This document shows positions 32,295-41,600 of a stretch of 64,000 nucleotides of DNA, piece after piece. Source of the DNA: Arenimonas composti TR7-09 = DSM 18010 (GTDB lineage Bacteria; Pseudomonadota; Gammaproteobacteria; Xanthomonadales; Xanthomonadaceae). The stretch lies in assembly GCF_000426365.1 (NCBI RefSeq), contig NZ_AUFF01000001.1:620001-684000 (forward strand), given 5' to 3'. Both the position numbers and the translations under genes were made by a program. The first letter of the stretch is position 1; each line of letters begins with the position of its first letter. Below the pieces are notes generated by a model. The model did not search any database. It was not told the origin of the DNA and saw only the letters and a program-made list of their open reading frames with translations.

Positions 32295-34664
32295 ATGCCG
32301 CAACTCCGCATCCGCAAGGTGGCCGTCCTCGGCGCCGGCGTGATGGGCGCGCAGATCGCCGCCCACCTCGTCAATGCCGACGTCGACACGATCCTGTTCG
32401 ACCTGCCGGCGAAGGAAGGACCCGCCAACGGCATCGTCGACAAGGCGATCGCCAATCTCGGCAAGCTGTCGCCGGCGCCGCTGGCGACCCGTGACCGCGC
32501 CGCCGCGATCACCGCCGCCAACTACGACCAGCACCTCGAGCTGCTGCGCGACTGCGACCTGATCATCGAGGCCATCGCCGAGCGCATGGACTGGAAGAAG
32601 GCGCTTTACGACCGGATCGAGGACTACGTGGCCCCGCACGCGGTCCTGGCATCCAACACTTCTGGCTTGTCGATCAATGACTTGGCGGATGTTCTTCCGG
32701 AATCGCTTCACGAGCGGTTCTGCGGCGTGCATTTCTTCAACCCGCCGCGCTACATGCACCTGGCAGAGCTGATCCCCTGCGCGAAGACCAAGCGCGAAGT
32801 GCTCGAAGGCCTCGAGGAATTCCTTGTCACGACGCTCGGCAAGGGCGTGGTCTACGCCAAGGACACCCCGAACTTCATCGGCAACCGCATCGGCGTGTTC
32901 TCGATCCTGTCGACGATGCACCACACCGCCGCCTTCGGCCTCGGCTTCGACGAGGTCGACGCCCTGACCGGCCCCCTGCTCGGCCGCCCGAAGTCGGCGA
33001 CCTACCGCACCTCGGACGTGGTCGGCCTGGACACGATGGCCCATGTCATCAAGACGATGGCCGACACCCTGCCGGACGACCCCTGGCACCGGTACTTCAC
33101 CTCGCCGGAGTGGCTGCAGGCCCTGATCGGCAAGGGCGCACTGGGCCAGAAGACCGGCGCCGGCATCTTCATGAAGAAGGGCAAGGAGATCCAGGTCCTC
33201 GACCTGAAGGCGCAGGACTACCGCCCGGCCACCGGCGCCGCCGCGCCGGAAGTGATCGAGATCCTGAAGACGAAGGACCCGGCCGCGAAGTTCGCCGCCC
33301 TGCGCGCCAGCCAGCATCCGCAGGCGCAGTTCCTGTGGTCGGTGTTCCGCGACCTGTTCCACTACGCCGCCTTCCACCTGGCCGCGATCGCCGACACCGC
33401 GCGCGACGTCGACCTGGCGATCCGCTGGGGCTACGGCTGGAGCCTGGGCCCGTTCGAGACCTGGCAGGCCGCCGGCTGGAAGCAGGTCGCCGAGTGGATC
33501 GCCGAGGACATCGTCGCCGGCAAGGCGATGTCGAACGTGCCGCTGCCCGACTGGGTCTTCGACGGCCGCGACGGCGTGCACCAGGCCGAAGGCAGCTACT
33601 CGCCGGTCAAGGGCGAGGTGCTGCCGCGTTCGAACCTGGCCGTCTACAACCGCCAGCGCTTCCCGGACCCGGTGCTCGGCGAGCGCGCCGCTCCCGGCGA
33701 CAGCGTGTTCGAGACCGACGCCATCCGCATGTGGCACGACGGTGACGGCATCGCGGTGGTGTCCTTCAAGACCAAGATGCACACCGTGTCCGACGGCGTG
33801 CTGGCCGGCCTGCTCGAGGCCATCGACCGCGCCGAGAAGGATTTCCGGGGCCTGGTGCTGTGGCAGCCGAAGGAGCCGTTCTCGGCCGGCGCCGACCTCG
33901 CCGGGGCGCTGGCCTCGCTGCAGGCCGGCAAGGTCGCCGAGTTCGAGCAGATGGTCGCGACCTTCCAGAAGGTCAGCCAGCGCATCAAGTACTCGCTGGT
34001 GCCGGTCGTCGCCGCGGTACGCGGCCTGGCCCTCGGCGGCGGCTGCGAGTTCCAGATGCATGCGGCGCGCACGGTGTTCGCGCTCGAGAGCTATATCGGC
34101 CTGGTCGAGGCCGGCGTCGGCCTGCTGCCGGCCGGTGGCGGCCTGAAGGAGATCGCGGTGCGCGCGGCCGCAGCGGCCGGCCCCGGTGGCGACGTCTTCG
34201 CGGCCCTGAAGCCGTACTTCGAGACCGTCGCGATGGGCAAGGTATCGGCCTCGGCCCTCGAAGCGAAGCAGCTGAAGCTGGCGCGCCAGGACGACATCGT
34301 CGTCTTCAACGCCTACGAGCTGCTGCACGTCGCCAGGGCGCAGGCGAAGGCGATGGCCGAGAGCGGCTACCGGCCGCCGCTGCCGGCGCGGGCGATTTCG
34401 GTCGCCGGCGATGTCGGCATCGCCACCTTCCGGATGATGCTCGAGAACATGCGCGAGGGCCGCTTCATCAGCGACCACGACTACGAGGTCTCGCGTCGCA
34501 TCGCCACCGTGCTCTGCGGCGGCGAGGTCGACCGCGGATCGCTGGTCGACGAGGAATGGCTGCTGCGCCTGGAGCGCGAGAACTTCGTCGCACTGGCGCA
34601 GATGCCCAAGACCCAGGAGCGGATCGCCTACATGCTGAAGAACGGCAAGCCGCTGCGGAACTGA
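32295..34664 (+). CDS. fadN: 3-hydroxyacyl-CoA dehydrogenase/enoyl-CoA hydratase, FadN type
   Basis: Bifunctional beta-oxidation enzyme with the dehydrogenase first. The NAD-binding start VAVLGAGVMGAQIAAHLVN, the SNTSGLSI and HFFNPPRYM motifs and the C-terminal HCDH domain occupy about 1-420. An enoyl-CoA hydratase/crotonase domain follows (about 470-700), with FSAGADL and RGLALGGGCEFQMHA oxyanion-hole segments. The 789-residue length and domain order match Bacillus FadN (YusL) rather than E. coli FadB, where the hydratase comes first. Followed after 19 bp by the thiolase gene. Confidence 0.92.
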   Translation: MPQLRIRKVAVLGAGVMGAQIAAHLVNADVDTILFDLPAKEGPANGIVDKAIANLGKLSPAPLATRDRAAAITAANYDQHLELLRDCDLIIEAIAERMDWKKALYDRIEDYVAPHAVLASNTSGLSINDLADVLPESLHERFCGVHFFNPPRYMHLAELIPCAKTKREVLEGLEEFLVTTLGKGVVYAKDTPNFIGNRIGVFSILSTMHHTAAFGLGFDEVDALTGPLLGRPKSATYRTSDVVGLDTMAHVIKTMADTLPDDPWHRYFTSPEWLQALIGKGALGQKTGAGIFMKKGKEIQVLDLKAQDYRPATGAAAPEVIEILKTKDPAAKFAALRASQHPQAQFLWSVFRDLFHYAAFHLAAIADTARDVDLAIRWGYGWSLGPFETWQAAGWKQVAEWIAEDIVAGKAMSNVPLPDWVFDGRDGVHQAEGSYSPVKGEVLPRSNLAVYNRQRFPDPVLGERAAPGDSVFETDAIRMWHDGDGIAVVSFKTKMHTVSDGVLAGLLEAIDRAEKDFRGLVLWQPKEPFSAGADLAGALASLQAGKVAEFEQMVATFQKVSQRIKYSLVPVVAAVRGLALGGGCEFQMHAARTVFALESYIGLVEAGVGLLPAGGGLKEIAVRAAAAAGPGGDVFAALKPYFETVAMGKVSASALEAKQLKLARQDDIVVFNAYELLHVARAQAKAMAESGYRPPLPARAISVAGDVGIATFRMMLENMREGRFISDHDYEVSRRIATVLCGGEVDRGSLVDEEWLLRLERENFVALAQMPKTQERIAYMLKNGKPLRN

Positions 34665-34683
34665 CGAGACAGGAACCCAGACA

Positions 34684-35886
34684 ATGAGCAAGCAGATCCA
34701 GGACGCCTACATCGTCGCCGCCACCCGTACCCCGGTCGGCAAGGCCCCGCGCGGCGTCTTCCGCAACACCCGTCCCGACGAGATGCTCGCGCACGTGCTG
34801 CGCGAGGTCGTCGCCCAGGCGCCGGGCATCGACGTCGGCCGCATCGACGACGCCATCATCGGTTGCGCGATGCCGGAGGGCGAACAGGGCATGAATGTCG
34901 CCCGCATCGGCGTGCTGCTGGCCGGGCTGCCGAACACCGTCGCCGCGCAGACCATCAACCGCTTCTGCTCCTCCGGTCTGCAGGCCGTGGCGCTTGCGGC
35001 CGATCGCATCCGCCTCGGCGAGGCCGACCTGGTGCTCGCCGGCGGCACCGAATCGATGTCGATGGTGCCGATGATGGGCAACAAGGTGGCGCTGAGCCCG
35101 CAGGTCTTCGCCAACGACAACGAACACGTGGCGATCGCCTATGGCATGGGCATCACCGCCGAGAAGGTCGCCGAGGAATGGAATGTCTCGCGCGAGGACC
35201 AGGACGCCTTCGCGGTCGCCTCGCACCGCAAGGCGCTGGCCGCGCAGGCCGCCGGCGAGTTCCGCGACGAGATCTCGCCCTACCGGGTGATCTCCCGCCA
35301 GCCCGACCTCGCCGGCAACAGCGTGCGCCTGCGCGAACTGCTGGTCGAGAACGACGAGGGCCCGCGCGCCGACACCAGCCTCGAGGGCCTGGCCAAACTG
35401 CGGCCGGTATTCCGCAACGGTGGCAGCGTCACCGCCGGCACCTCCTCGCAGATGTCCGACGGCGCCGCCGGCATCCTGCTCGCCTCGGAGCAGGCCATCA
35501 AGGACTACGGCCTGACCCCGCTCGCGCGCTTCGTCGGTTTCTCGGTCGCCGGCGTGCGCCCGGAAGTGATGGGCATCGGTCCGATCGCGGCGATTCCGAA
35601 AGTGCTGGCCCAGGCCGGCCTGAGCCAGGACCAGATCGACTGGATCGAGCTCAACGAGGCCTTCGCCGCGCAGGCGCTGGCGGTGATCCGCACCTGCGGC
35701 CTGGACCCGGACAAGGTCAATCCGCTCGGCGGCGCGATCGCGCTCGGCCATCCACTGGGTGCCACCGGTGCGATCCGCACCGCGACCATCGTGCACGGCA
35801 TGCGCCGCCGCCAGCAGAAGTACGGCATGGTGACGATGTGCATCGGCACCGGCATGGGCGCCGCGGGCATCATCGAAGCGCTCTGA
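34684..35886 (+). CDS. fadA: Acetyl-CoA C-acyltransferase (3-ketoacyl-CoA thiolase)
   Basis: Cleaves 3-ketoacyl-CoA in the last step of beta-oxidation. The 400-residue protein has the nucleophilic Cys in INRFCSSGLQAVA, the NPLGGAIALGHPLGATGA His block and the second Cys in CIGTGMGAAG. It forms an operon with the fadN-like gene and ends at a strong bidirectional terminator. Acyl-CoA dehydrogenase (FadE) is not present in the window. Confidence 0.95.
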   Translation: MSKQIQDAYIVAATRTPVGKAPRGVFRNTRPDEMLAHVLREVVAQAPGIDVGRIDDAIIGCAMPEGEQGMNVARIGVLLAGLPNTVAAQTINRFCSSGLQAVALAADRIRLGEADLVLAGGTESMSMVPMMGNKVALSPQVFANDNEHVAIAYGMGITAEKVAEEWNVSREDQDAFAVASHRKALAAQAAGEFRDEISPYRVISRQPDLAGNSVRLRELLVENDEGPRADTSLEGLAKLRPVFRNGGSVTAGTSSQMSDGAAGILLASEQAIKDYGLTPLARFVGFSVAGVRPEVMGIGPIAAIPKVLAQAGLSQDQIDWIELNEAFAAQALAVIRTCGLDPDKVNPLGGAIALGHPLGATGAIRTATIVHGMRRRQQKYGMVTMCIGTGMGAAGIIEAL

Positions 35887-35905
35887 AGCCCCGGGGGCCG
35901 AAAAC

Positions 35906-35937
35906 GAAGAAGGCCGCCTTCCGGCGGCCTTCTTCTT
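35906..35937. terminator. Bidirectional terminator between fadA and a convergent gene
   Basis: A perfect 13-bp stem GAAGAAGGCCGCC / GGCGGCCTTCTTC with a TTCC loop. On the minus strand the stem is followed by GTTTTC; on the plus strand the descending arm itself is T-rich. It separates fadA from the gene ending at 35962. Confidence 0.88.
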
Positions 35938-35961
35938 GCGCGATGGAATTCGCGCGGAAGC

Positions 35962-36396
35962 TTACGGGCTGCTCGGCTCGTCGTCGTCGTTGGCCACGAC
36001 CACGCCGACGACCACCGCGACACCGCCGAGGATCGCCCACTCGGTGAGCTCCCAGGAGCTGGTGTTGTCACCCGAGACCTGGGCATAGGACGGGCCGACC
36101 TTGCGGACGTCGGCGACCGCACCGGCGCAGGTCGACTGCTCCGGAACGACCAGCATCGAGCCCGACGCGATCGGAAGCGCACAGCCGTCATTGAACACGA
36201 GGCTGGCGCTGGCGCCCTCCATGACCATCACGGTGTCGCCCGGCTGCAGCGCCTGGGCTTCGGTGGCGGTCACGAACTCCTGACCCTGGTTGACCATCAC
36301 CACGCCTTCCTGCGCAGTGAGGCTGGCGACGGGGCCCGCCGCGAACGCCGCCGGAGCGACCAGCGAAAGTACGACGGAAAGCGCGAGACGTTTCAT
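35962..36396 (-). CDS. Exported FecR-like beta-domain protein with C-terminal TM segment
   Basis: I do not recognise a named family. The 144-residue protein has a clear signal peptide (MKRLALSVVLSLVAPAAFAA). A region of about 70 residues follows, reading like the FecR fold: GVVMVNQGQEFVTA, LQPGDTVMVMEGASASLVFNDG and GSMLVV. Near the C-terminus are a hydrophobic helix (WAILGGVAVVVGVVVA) and an acidic NDDDE tail. Two Cys (GCALP, STCAG) could form a disulfide. Probably periplasmic and membrane-tethered. ATG 36396 is chosen because the signal peptide starts there. Confidence 0.75.
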   Translation of the reverse strand: MKRLALSVVLSLVAPAAFAAGPVASLTAQEGVVMVNQGQEFVTATEAQALQPGDTVMVMEGASASLVFNDGCALPIASGSMLVVPEQSTCAGAVADVRKVGPSYAQVSGDNTSSWELTEWAILGGVAVVVGVVVANDDDEPSSP

Positions 36397-36478
36397 GGTT
36401 CCACTCCGGTAGGGGTCGGCCTTCACGCGAAAGCCTACTTCGCGGGAAGGCGGGAGGGCAAGCATTTCGTGGTGGGGA

Positions 36479-37801
36479 TCACATTCCGCCCCCGCCCGAC
36501 GACGAGGCCGTGCCTGCCCCGGCCTCGCGCCAGGCTTTCCACGCGTCCTTCGCCTGCAGCCACCAGTAACCGAGCTGGGCAGCGAGGAACCCGGCGGGTT
36601 TCAGCGCCGACACCAGGCCGTAATCGGCGAACTCGCGCCAGCGCGCGTCGCCTTCGGCGATCGCCGCGGCGAGCACTTCGCCGGCGAAGGTCGTCGGGGC
36701 GACGCCATGGCCACCGAAGGCCTGGGCCAGCCACAGGCCCTCGTCGATCCGGCCGATCTGCGGCATTTCGTGCCGGGCGTAGCTCATCAGCCCGGACCAG
36801 GCGTCCTCGATGCGGATGCCGTCGAGCTGCGGGAACACCCGCAGCAGGTCGCGGTACAGCAGGCGCTGCACGGCCGCCGGCCTGCGGTCGCGCACCGAGA
36901 TCCGGCCGCCCCAGAGCAGGCGGGTGTCCGGCAGCGGCCGGTAATAGTCGAAGGCGAAGCGGCTGTCGTAGATCGCGGCGCGCGTCCGCAGGATTTCATC
37001 CATCCGCGCGCCGAGCGGCGCGGTGACCATCACGTAGGTGGCGATCGGCAGCACGCCGGCATCGACCTCGGTGCGCAGCCCGGCCAGGTAGCCGCCGCAG
37101 GCGAGTACCACGTCGCGCGCCCTCACCTCGCCTTCCGGGGTGCGCACGCACCAGCCGGCGCCGTCCCTGACCAGGGCCGTCGCCGGCGAGCCCGCATGCA
37201 GGGCGACCCCGCGCGCGGCGGCGGTCGCGGCGATGCCGTGCGCGTAGGCGAGCGGGTTGAAGTGCAGCGCATCGCGCTCGAACAGGGCGTCGGCGTAGCG
37301 GCCGCTGCGCACGATGTCGGCCAGCTGCGCGGCCGGCACCCAGTCCCAGCGGGTGTCGAAGTGTTCGGCGAGCAGGCGCTGGCGCTCGCGCAGCGGCGTC
37401 GGATCGCGGAACCAGTTCGTCCACAGCACGCCGGCGTCGGTGTGGTCGCAGGCGATGCCGTGGTCGGCGATGCGCCGGCGGATGAGTCCGACGGCGTCAC
37501 GGGTGCCGCGGTAGAGGGCCTTCGCCCGTACCGGGCCGAGCTCGGAAAGCAGTTGCGCCTCGCCGCGCGAGAAGCCGCCGAACACGAAGCCGCCGTTGCG
37601 TCCGGAGGCACCGTGCGCCAGATCCTGCGCCTCCAGCAGCAGCACCTGCCCCACCCCGCGTTCGGCCAGGCCGAGCGCGGTGTTGAGGCCGGCGAAGCCG
37701 CCCCCGACGATGCAGACCGCGGCCTCGTGCCGCCCGCGCAGCACGGGTGCCGGCGGTGCGGCGCCGGCGGTGCGGCGGTAGTAACCGGCGCCCGCGGCCA
37801 C
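36479..37801 (-). CDS. FAD-dependent amine/amino-acid oxidoreductase (DAO family)
   Basis: Flavoprotein of the D-amino-acid-oxidase fold. The dinucleotide motif VCIVGGGFAGLNTALGLAERG is near the N-terminus and ASGRNGGFVFGG (flavin contact) follows. Late motifs are LLWGGRIS and AQAFGGHGVAPTTFAGE. It resembles PuuB-type gamma-glutamylputrescine oxidases, but the substrate cannot be assigned. The start is uncertain: GTG 37801 avoids galU, whereas GTG 37843 would overlap it by 32 bp. It ends with a Gly-rich tail and is last in the long minus-strand series from serC. Confidence 0.82.
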   Translation of the reverse strand: MAAGAGYYRRTAGAAPPAPVLRGRHEAAVCIVGGGFAGLNTALGLAERGVGQVLLLEAQDLAHGASGRNGGFVFGGFSRGEAQLLSELGPVRAKALYRGTRDAVGLIRRRIADHGIACDHTDAGVLWTNWFRDPTPLRERQRLLAEHFDTRWDWVPAAQLADIVRSGRYADALFERDALHFNPLAYAHGIAATAAARGVALHAGSPATALVRDGAGWCVRTPEGEVRARDVVLACGGYLAGLRTEVDAGVLPIATYVMVTAPLGARMDEILRTRAAIYDSRFAFDYYRPLPDTRLLWGGRISVRDRRPAAVQRLLYRDLLRVFPQLDGIRIEDAWSGLMSYARHEMPQIGRIDEGLWLAQAFGGHGVAPTTFAGEVLAAAIAEGDARWREFADYGLVSALKPAGFLAAQLGYWWLQAKDAWKAWREAGAGTASSSGGGGM

Positions 37802-37811
37802 CGGTCGCGGC

Positions 37812-38690
37812 TCAGCGTTCGAGCGCGGCGCGCATGTAGGCACGCGCCGGTTCGGCGAGGTCGTCGTGTTCCAGCGCGAACTCGATCGTCGCCTCGACCA
37901 GGCCGATGCGGCTGCCGCAGTCGAAGCGGCGGCCCTCGAAGCGGTAGGCCAGCGCGCGCTCTTCGGCGATCAGCGCGGCGATGCCGTCGGTCAGCTGGAT
38001 CTCGCCGCCGGCGCCGGGACGCATCGTCGCCAGGTGGTGGAAGATGCGGCCGCTGAGCACGTAGCGGCCGACGACCGCGAGGGTGCTGGGCGCGACTTCC
38101 GGCCGCGGCTTCTCGACGATCGCCGCGATCTCGCCGTGGCGGCCGGTGAAATCGCGGGTCGCGACGATGCCGTAGCTGCCGGTCTGGTTACGCGGCACGT
38201 CCTGCACGGCGACCACGCTGGACGCCTGCGCCTGCGCGAGGTCGGCCATCTGCTTCAGCGCGCCCGGCCCGCGGTTCCAGATCAGGTCGTCGGGCAGCAG
38301 CACCGCGAAGGGTTCGTCGCCGACCACGGGACGGGCGCAGAGCACCGCGTGTCCGAGTCCCAGCGCCTCGGCCTGGGTCACGAACACCGCGCGCACGTGC
38401 CGCGGCAGCACGTCGCGGATCAGCCCGAGCAGTTCGGACTTGCCGGCCTTCTCGAGCTTCTGTTCGAGTTCGTAGGCCTTGTCGAAATAATCGGCCACCG
38501 AGTGCTTGTAGCGGTTGGTGACGAACACCAGCGTGTCGCAGCCGGCCTCGATCGCCTCGTCGACGGCGTACTGGATCAGCGGCTTGTCGACGACCGGCAA
38601 CATTTCCTTCGGAACGGTCTTGGTCGCGGGCAGGAAGCGGGTTCCCAGTCCGGCGACCGGGAATACGGCCTTGCGGATTCTCGTTGTCAT
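37812..38690 (-). CDS. galU: UTP-glucose-1-phosphate uridylyltransferase
   Basis: Makes UDP-glucose for surface polysaccharide and trehalose synthesis. The 292-residue protein opens with KAVFPVAGLGTRFLPATKT, then KEMLPVVDKPLIQYAVDEA. Later motifs are LGHAVLCA, LLPDDLI, AIVEKPRP and EIQLTDGI. ATG overlaps the preceding stop by one base (TGATG). Its position after WecA- and WbpM-like genes suggests a polysaccharide precursor operon. Confidence 0.96.
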   Translation of the reverse strand: MTTRIRKAVFPVAGLGTRFLPATKTVPKEMLPVVDKPLIQYAVDEAIEAGCDTLVFVTNRYKHSVADYFDKAYELEQKLEKAGKSELLGLIRDVLPRHVRAVFVTQAEALGLGHAVLCARPVVGDEPFAVLLPDDLIWNRGPGALKQMADLAQAQASSVVAVQDVPRNQTGSYGIVATRDFTGRHGEIAAIVEKPRPEVAPSTLAVVGRYVLSGRIFHHLATMRPGAGGEIQLTDGIAALIAEERALAYRFEGRRFDCGSRIGLVEATIEFALEHDDLAEPARAYMRAALER

Positions 38691-40588
38691 CAGGGCTTCA
38701 GTCGGCTCACGTTGGTGGGCGACGGATCGGCGAAAGCGTGGTCTTGCACCGATGCGCCGTCGGACGCCGGAGTGTAATCGGGAACGGCGGCCCGCAGCGT
38801 CGCGAGCAGTTCGGCAGCGCCCGCCGGCCGCGCCAGCTGCTCGTCGAGGCGGCGCAACAGCTCGCGCACCGGCGCCGCCGGCAGCTCGCGCGGGCCCGCT
38901 TCGAGGATGCGCGGGTGGCGCGTGCGGCGGTAGCGCTCGTCGGGATGGAACAGCAGCTCGTGCAGTTTCTCGCCGGGCCGCAGACCGGTGTATTCGATGC
39001 GGATGTCGAGGCCGGGGCGCTTGCCGCTGAGCCGGATCATCTGCTCGGCGAGTTCGCGGATCGCCACCGGCCGGCCCATGTCGAGCGCGAAGACCGACCA
39101 CGGCCGCATGCCGAGTTCCAGCGAATGCAGGATCAGCTGGCAGGCTTCGGGAATCGTCATGAAGTAGCGCGTGACCTCCGGGTGGGTCACGGTGACCGGA
39201 CCGCCCTCGGCGATCTGCCGGCGGAACAGCGGCACGACGCTGCCGGCCGAATCCAGCACGTTGCCGAAACGCACCACCGACAGCCGCACCGCACTGCCCT
39301 GCAGCTCCGCCTGGCAGGCGAGTTCGGCGAAGCGCTTGCTGGCACCGAGCACATTCGCCGGACAGATGGCCTTGTCGGTGGAGATCAGCACGAAGTGGCC
39401 GACCCCCGCCTCGCGGCAGGCCCGGGCCAGCGTCACGGTCGCCTGCACGTTGTTGCGCAGGGCTTCGCGCGGATGCGCCTCGAGCAACGGCACCTGCTTG
39501 CAGGCTGCCGCGTGGAAAACGTGGTCGATGCCGGCGGCGAGGGCGATCCGGCAGGCAGCGGGATCGCCGCAGTCGGCCAGCAGCGGACGCAGGTCGAGCC
39601 CGGGCCAGTCGCGGCGCAGGCGCTCGCTCACCTCGAGCAGGGCCAGCTCGTCGCGTTCCAGCAGGACCAGCGCCGCGACGCCGCCGGCGGCGCACTGCTG
39701 CGCGAGTTCGGCACCGATCGAACCACCGGCACCGGTCACCAGCACCCGCTGCCCGGCGATGCCGGACGCGTCGCCGAAGGCCACCGGCCGGCGGCCGAGC
39801 AGGTCCTCGATCCGCACTTCGCTCAGCTCCAGCCGGCTGCCGCTGCCGGCGAGCATGTCGGCCAGCCGGGGCACCTTGCGGAACGGCAGGCCGGTCTCGT
39901 CGCAGAGGCTGACGACGCGCTGCATCTCGGCGGCGCTGGCCGAGGGCATCGCGATCACGAGCAGTTGCGGCGCGGTTTCGGCGGCGATGTAGGGCAGCTC
40001 GTCGATCGGCCCGAGCACCGGCACACCGAGCAGCTTCATGCCTTTCAGCGCCTGCTGGTCGTCCAGCAGGCCGACCGGCTCGTAGCGCCCGTCGCGGCGA
40101 AGGTCGCGCAGCAGGGACTCGGCGGTGCGGCCGGCGCCGAGCACGAGCACGCGCTGGGCACCGCCGGGCTGATGCGACTGGCGATAGTCCTTCCACAGGC
40201 GCCAGGCCAGGCGCGGCCCGCCGAGCATGACGACCAGGGCGACCGGATACGGCACCAGCACCCGCCGCGGCGTGCTGCCGAGCAGCCCGAAGAAGAACAG
40301 CGCGGCGCCGATCACCAGCACGCCGATCAGCGCGGCCCGCACCAGGTTCGCGAGGTCGGGCAGGCTCGCGAAGCGCCAGATGCCGCGATACAGGCCGACC
40401 GCGCGCAGCACCAGGCCCTGGGCGACGACCGCGATCAGCAGTTCGAGCCCCGGCGCCGGCGCCGGCGGCGCCCCGGCGACCGTGGCGAGCCAGCGCAGGC
40501 CCAGCCAGACCAGCGCGACCATCGCCAGGTCGTGCAGCACGACCAGCAGCCGCGGCACCGGCGTCAGCCCTCCCTGCCCTGCCCTCAT
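38690..40588 (-). CDS. WbpM/CapD-like membrane nucleotide-sugar 4,6-dehydratase/epimerase
   Basis: The 632-residue protein has about four N-terminal membrane helices (10-130) and a first Rossmann-like domain (RVLVLGAGRTAESLL, about 146). An extended SDR domain follows, with VLVTGAGGSIGAELA (about 282), STDKA (403-407) and FGNVLDSAGSVVPLF. Family members make UDP-2-acetamido-4-keto-hexoses for O-antigen or glycan synthesis. In WbpM the usual catalytic Tyr is Met; here that position is Leu414 (NVLGASKR, with Lys418 four later), an uncommon residue. Coupled to the WecA-like gene by ATGA. Confidence 0.88.
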   Translation of the reverse strand: MRAGQGGLTPVPRLLVVLHDLAMVALVWLGLRWLATVAGAPPAPAPGLELLIAVVAQGLVLRAVGLYRGIWRFASLPDLANLVRAALIGVLVIGAALFFFGLLGSTPRRVLVPYPVALVVMLGGPRLAWRLWKDYRQSHQPGGAQRVLVLGAGRTAESLLRDLRRDGRYEPVGLLDDQQALKGMKLLGVPVLGPIDELPYIAAETAPQLLVIAMPSASAAEMQRVVSLCDETGLPFRKVPRLADMLAGSGSRLELSEVRIEDLLGRRPVAFGDASGIAGQRVLVTGAGGSIGAELAQQCAAGGVAALVLLERDELALLEVSERLRRDWPGLDLRPLLADCGDPAACRIALAAGIDHVFHAAACKQVPLLEAHPREALRNNVQATVTLARACREAGVGHFVLISTDKAICPANVLGASKRFAELACQAELQGSAVRLSVVRFGNVLDSAGSVVPLFRRQIAEGGPVTVTHPEVTRYFMTIPEACQLILHSLELGMRPWSVFALDMGRPVAIRELAEQMIRLSGKRPGLDIRIEYTGLRPGEKLHELLFHPDERYRRTRHPRILEAGPRELPAAPVRELLRRLDEQLARPAGAAELLATLRAAVPDYTPASDGASVQDHAFADPSPTNVSRLKP

Positions 40589-41598
40589 GCCTTCGACTCC
40601 GGCGGTTCCGTGATCGGCCAGCGATACCCGGCGGCCAGGCGGGTCACGACGCCGACGCCGTACACGCCCCCGGCAACCGCCCAGGCCAGGGACGGGTCCG
40701 CCCCGCCTGCCGCCAGTGCGACCGCCAGCCCCACCACCACCAGCGTCCAGCTCGCGAAGGCCAGCGCGACCGCCGAGTGGCCGACGCCGGCAGCGATGAT
40801 GCGCTGATAGAGGTGATCGCGGTGCGCCTGCCATGGAATGCAGCCACGCCGCAGCCGGCCGCCGAGGGTGACACCGGCGTCGATCAGCACCGCCGACAGC
40901 GGCAGCCAGACCAGGGCGGCGGTCGCCCCGCCGCGCGCCGCGGCCTGCAACAGCAGCAGCGCCGCCGCGAAACCGAGCGCGTGACTGCCGACGTCACCGA
41001 GGAAGACGCGGGCGCGCGGAAAATTGAGCGGCAGGAAGCCGATACAGGCGGCGACCAGCGCCCATGCCACGGCTCCGCCGGCGTCGGTCGCCGGCAGCAC
41101 GGCGGCGACGCAGGCACCGAGCAGCAGGGCCTGCAGCGTCACCAGGCCGTTGCTGCCGTCCATGAAGTTCCACGCGTTCACCAGGCCGATCGCCAGCAGC
41201 CAGGCGGCGACGATGCCGGGCACCGGCGTCGCCAGCTGCGGCGCCAGCGGCCAGGCCAGCGCCAGCGGCAGCGTTCCGACGGCCTGGGCGAACAGCTTCG
41301 CGGCCGGTGCCAGCGGGCGGATGTCGTCGACCAGGCCGGCGCCTGCGGTGACCAGCAGCCCACCGGCGAGGGACACCCCGGGACCGCCCTTCGCGTAGGC
41401 GGCGAACACGACCGTCGCCAGCACGGCGGCGATGCCGATACCGCCACCACGCGGCGTCGGGGTCCGATGCAGGCGGCGGTGCTCCGGCGCATCGACCCAG
41501 CCGCGGCGGCCGGCGAGCCGCGCGAACAGCCAGCCGCCGGCGAACGCGACGCCCGCGCAGGAGGCGCAAAGCACCAGGGCGAGGTCGATAGCCATCAT
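40585..41598 (-). CDS. WecA/WbpL-like undecaprenyl-phosphate glycosyl-1-phosphate transferase
   Basis: MraY-family polytopic enzyme, 337 residues, that starts glycan assembly on undecaprenyl phosphate. Motifs are HRTPTPRGGGIGI, the DD pair LVDDIRPLAP, GLVNAWNFMDGSNGL, RVFLGDVGSHALGF and the cytoplasmic HRDHLYQR. About ten transmembrane helices. The partner WbpM-like gene follows at once, as wbpL and wbpM do in Pseudomonas O-antigen loci. Two adjacent ATGs (41598, 41595) are possible starts. Confidence 0.88.
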   Translation of the reverse strand: MMAIDLALVLCASCAGVAFAGGWLFARLAGRRGWVDAPEHRRLHRTPTPRGGGIGIAAVLATVVFAAYAKGGPGVSLAGGLLVTAGAGLVDDIRPLAPAAKLFAQAVGTLPLALAWPLAPQLATPVPGIVAAWLLAIGLVNAWNFMDGSNGLVTLQALLLGACVAAVLPATDAGGAVAWALVAACIGFLPLNFPRARVFLGDVGSHALGFAAALLLLQAAARGGATAALVWLPLSAVLIDAGVTLGGRLRRGCIPWQAHRDHLYQRIIAAGVGHSAVALAFASWTLVVVGLAVALAAGGADPSLAWAVAGGVYGVGVVTRLAAGYRWPITEPPESKA

Positions 41599-41600
41599 GC

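Noticed and set aside
36479-37843. GTG 37843 as the start of the FAD oxidoreductase
   Set aside because: It would overlap galU by 32 bp and add 14 residues with no family similarity; GTG 37801 is preferred, although it remains uncertain.
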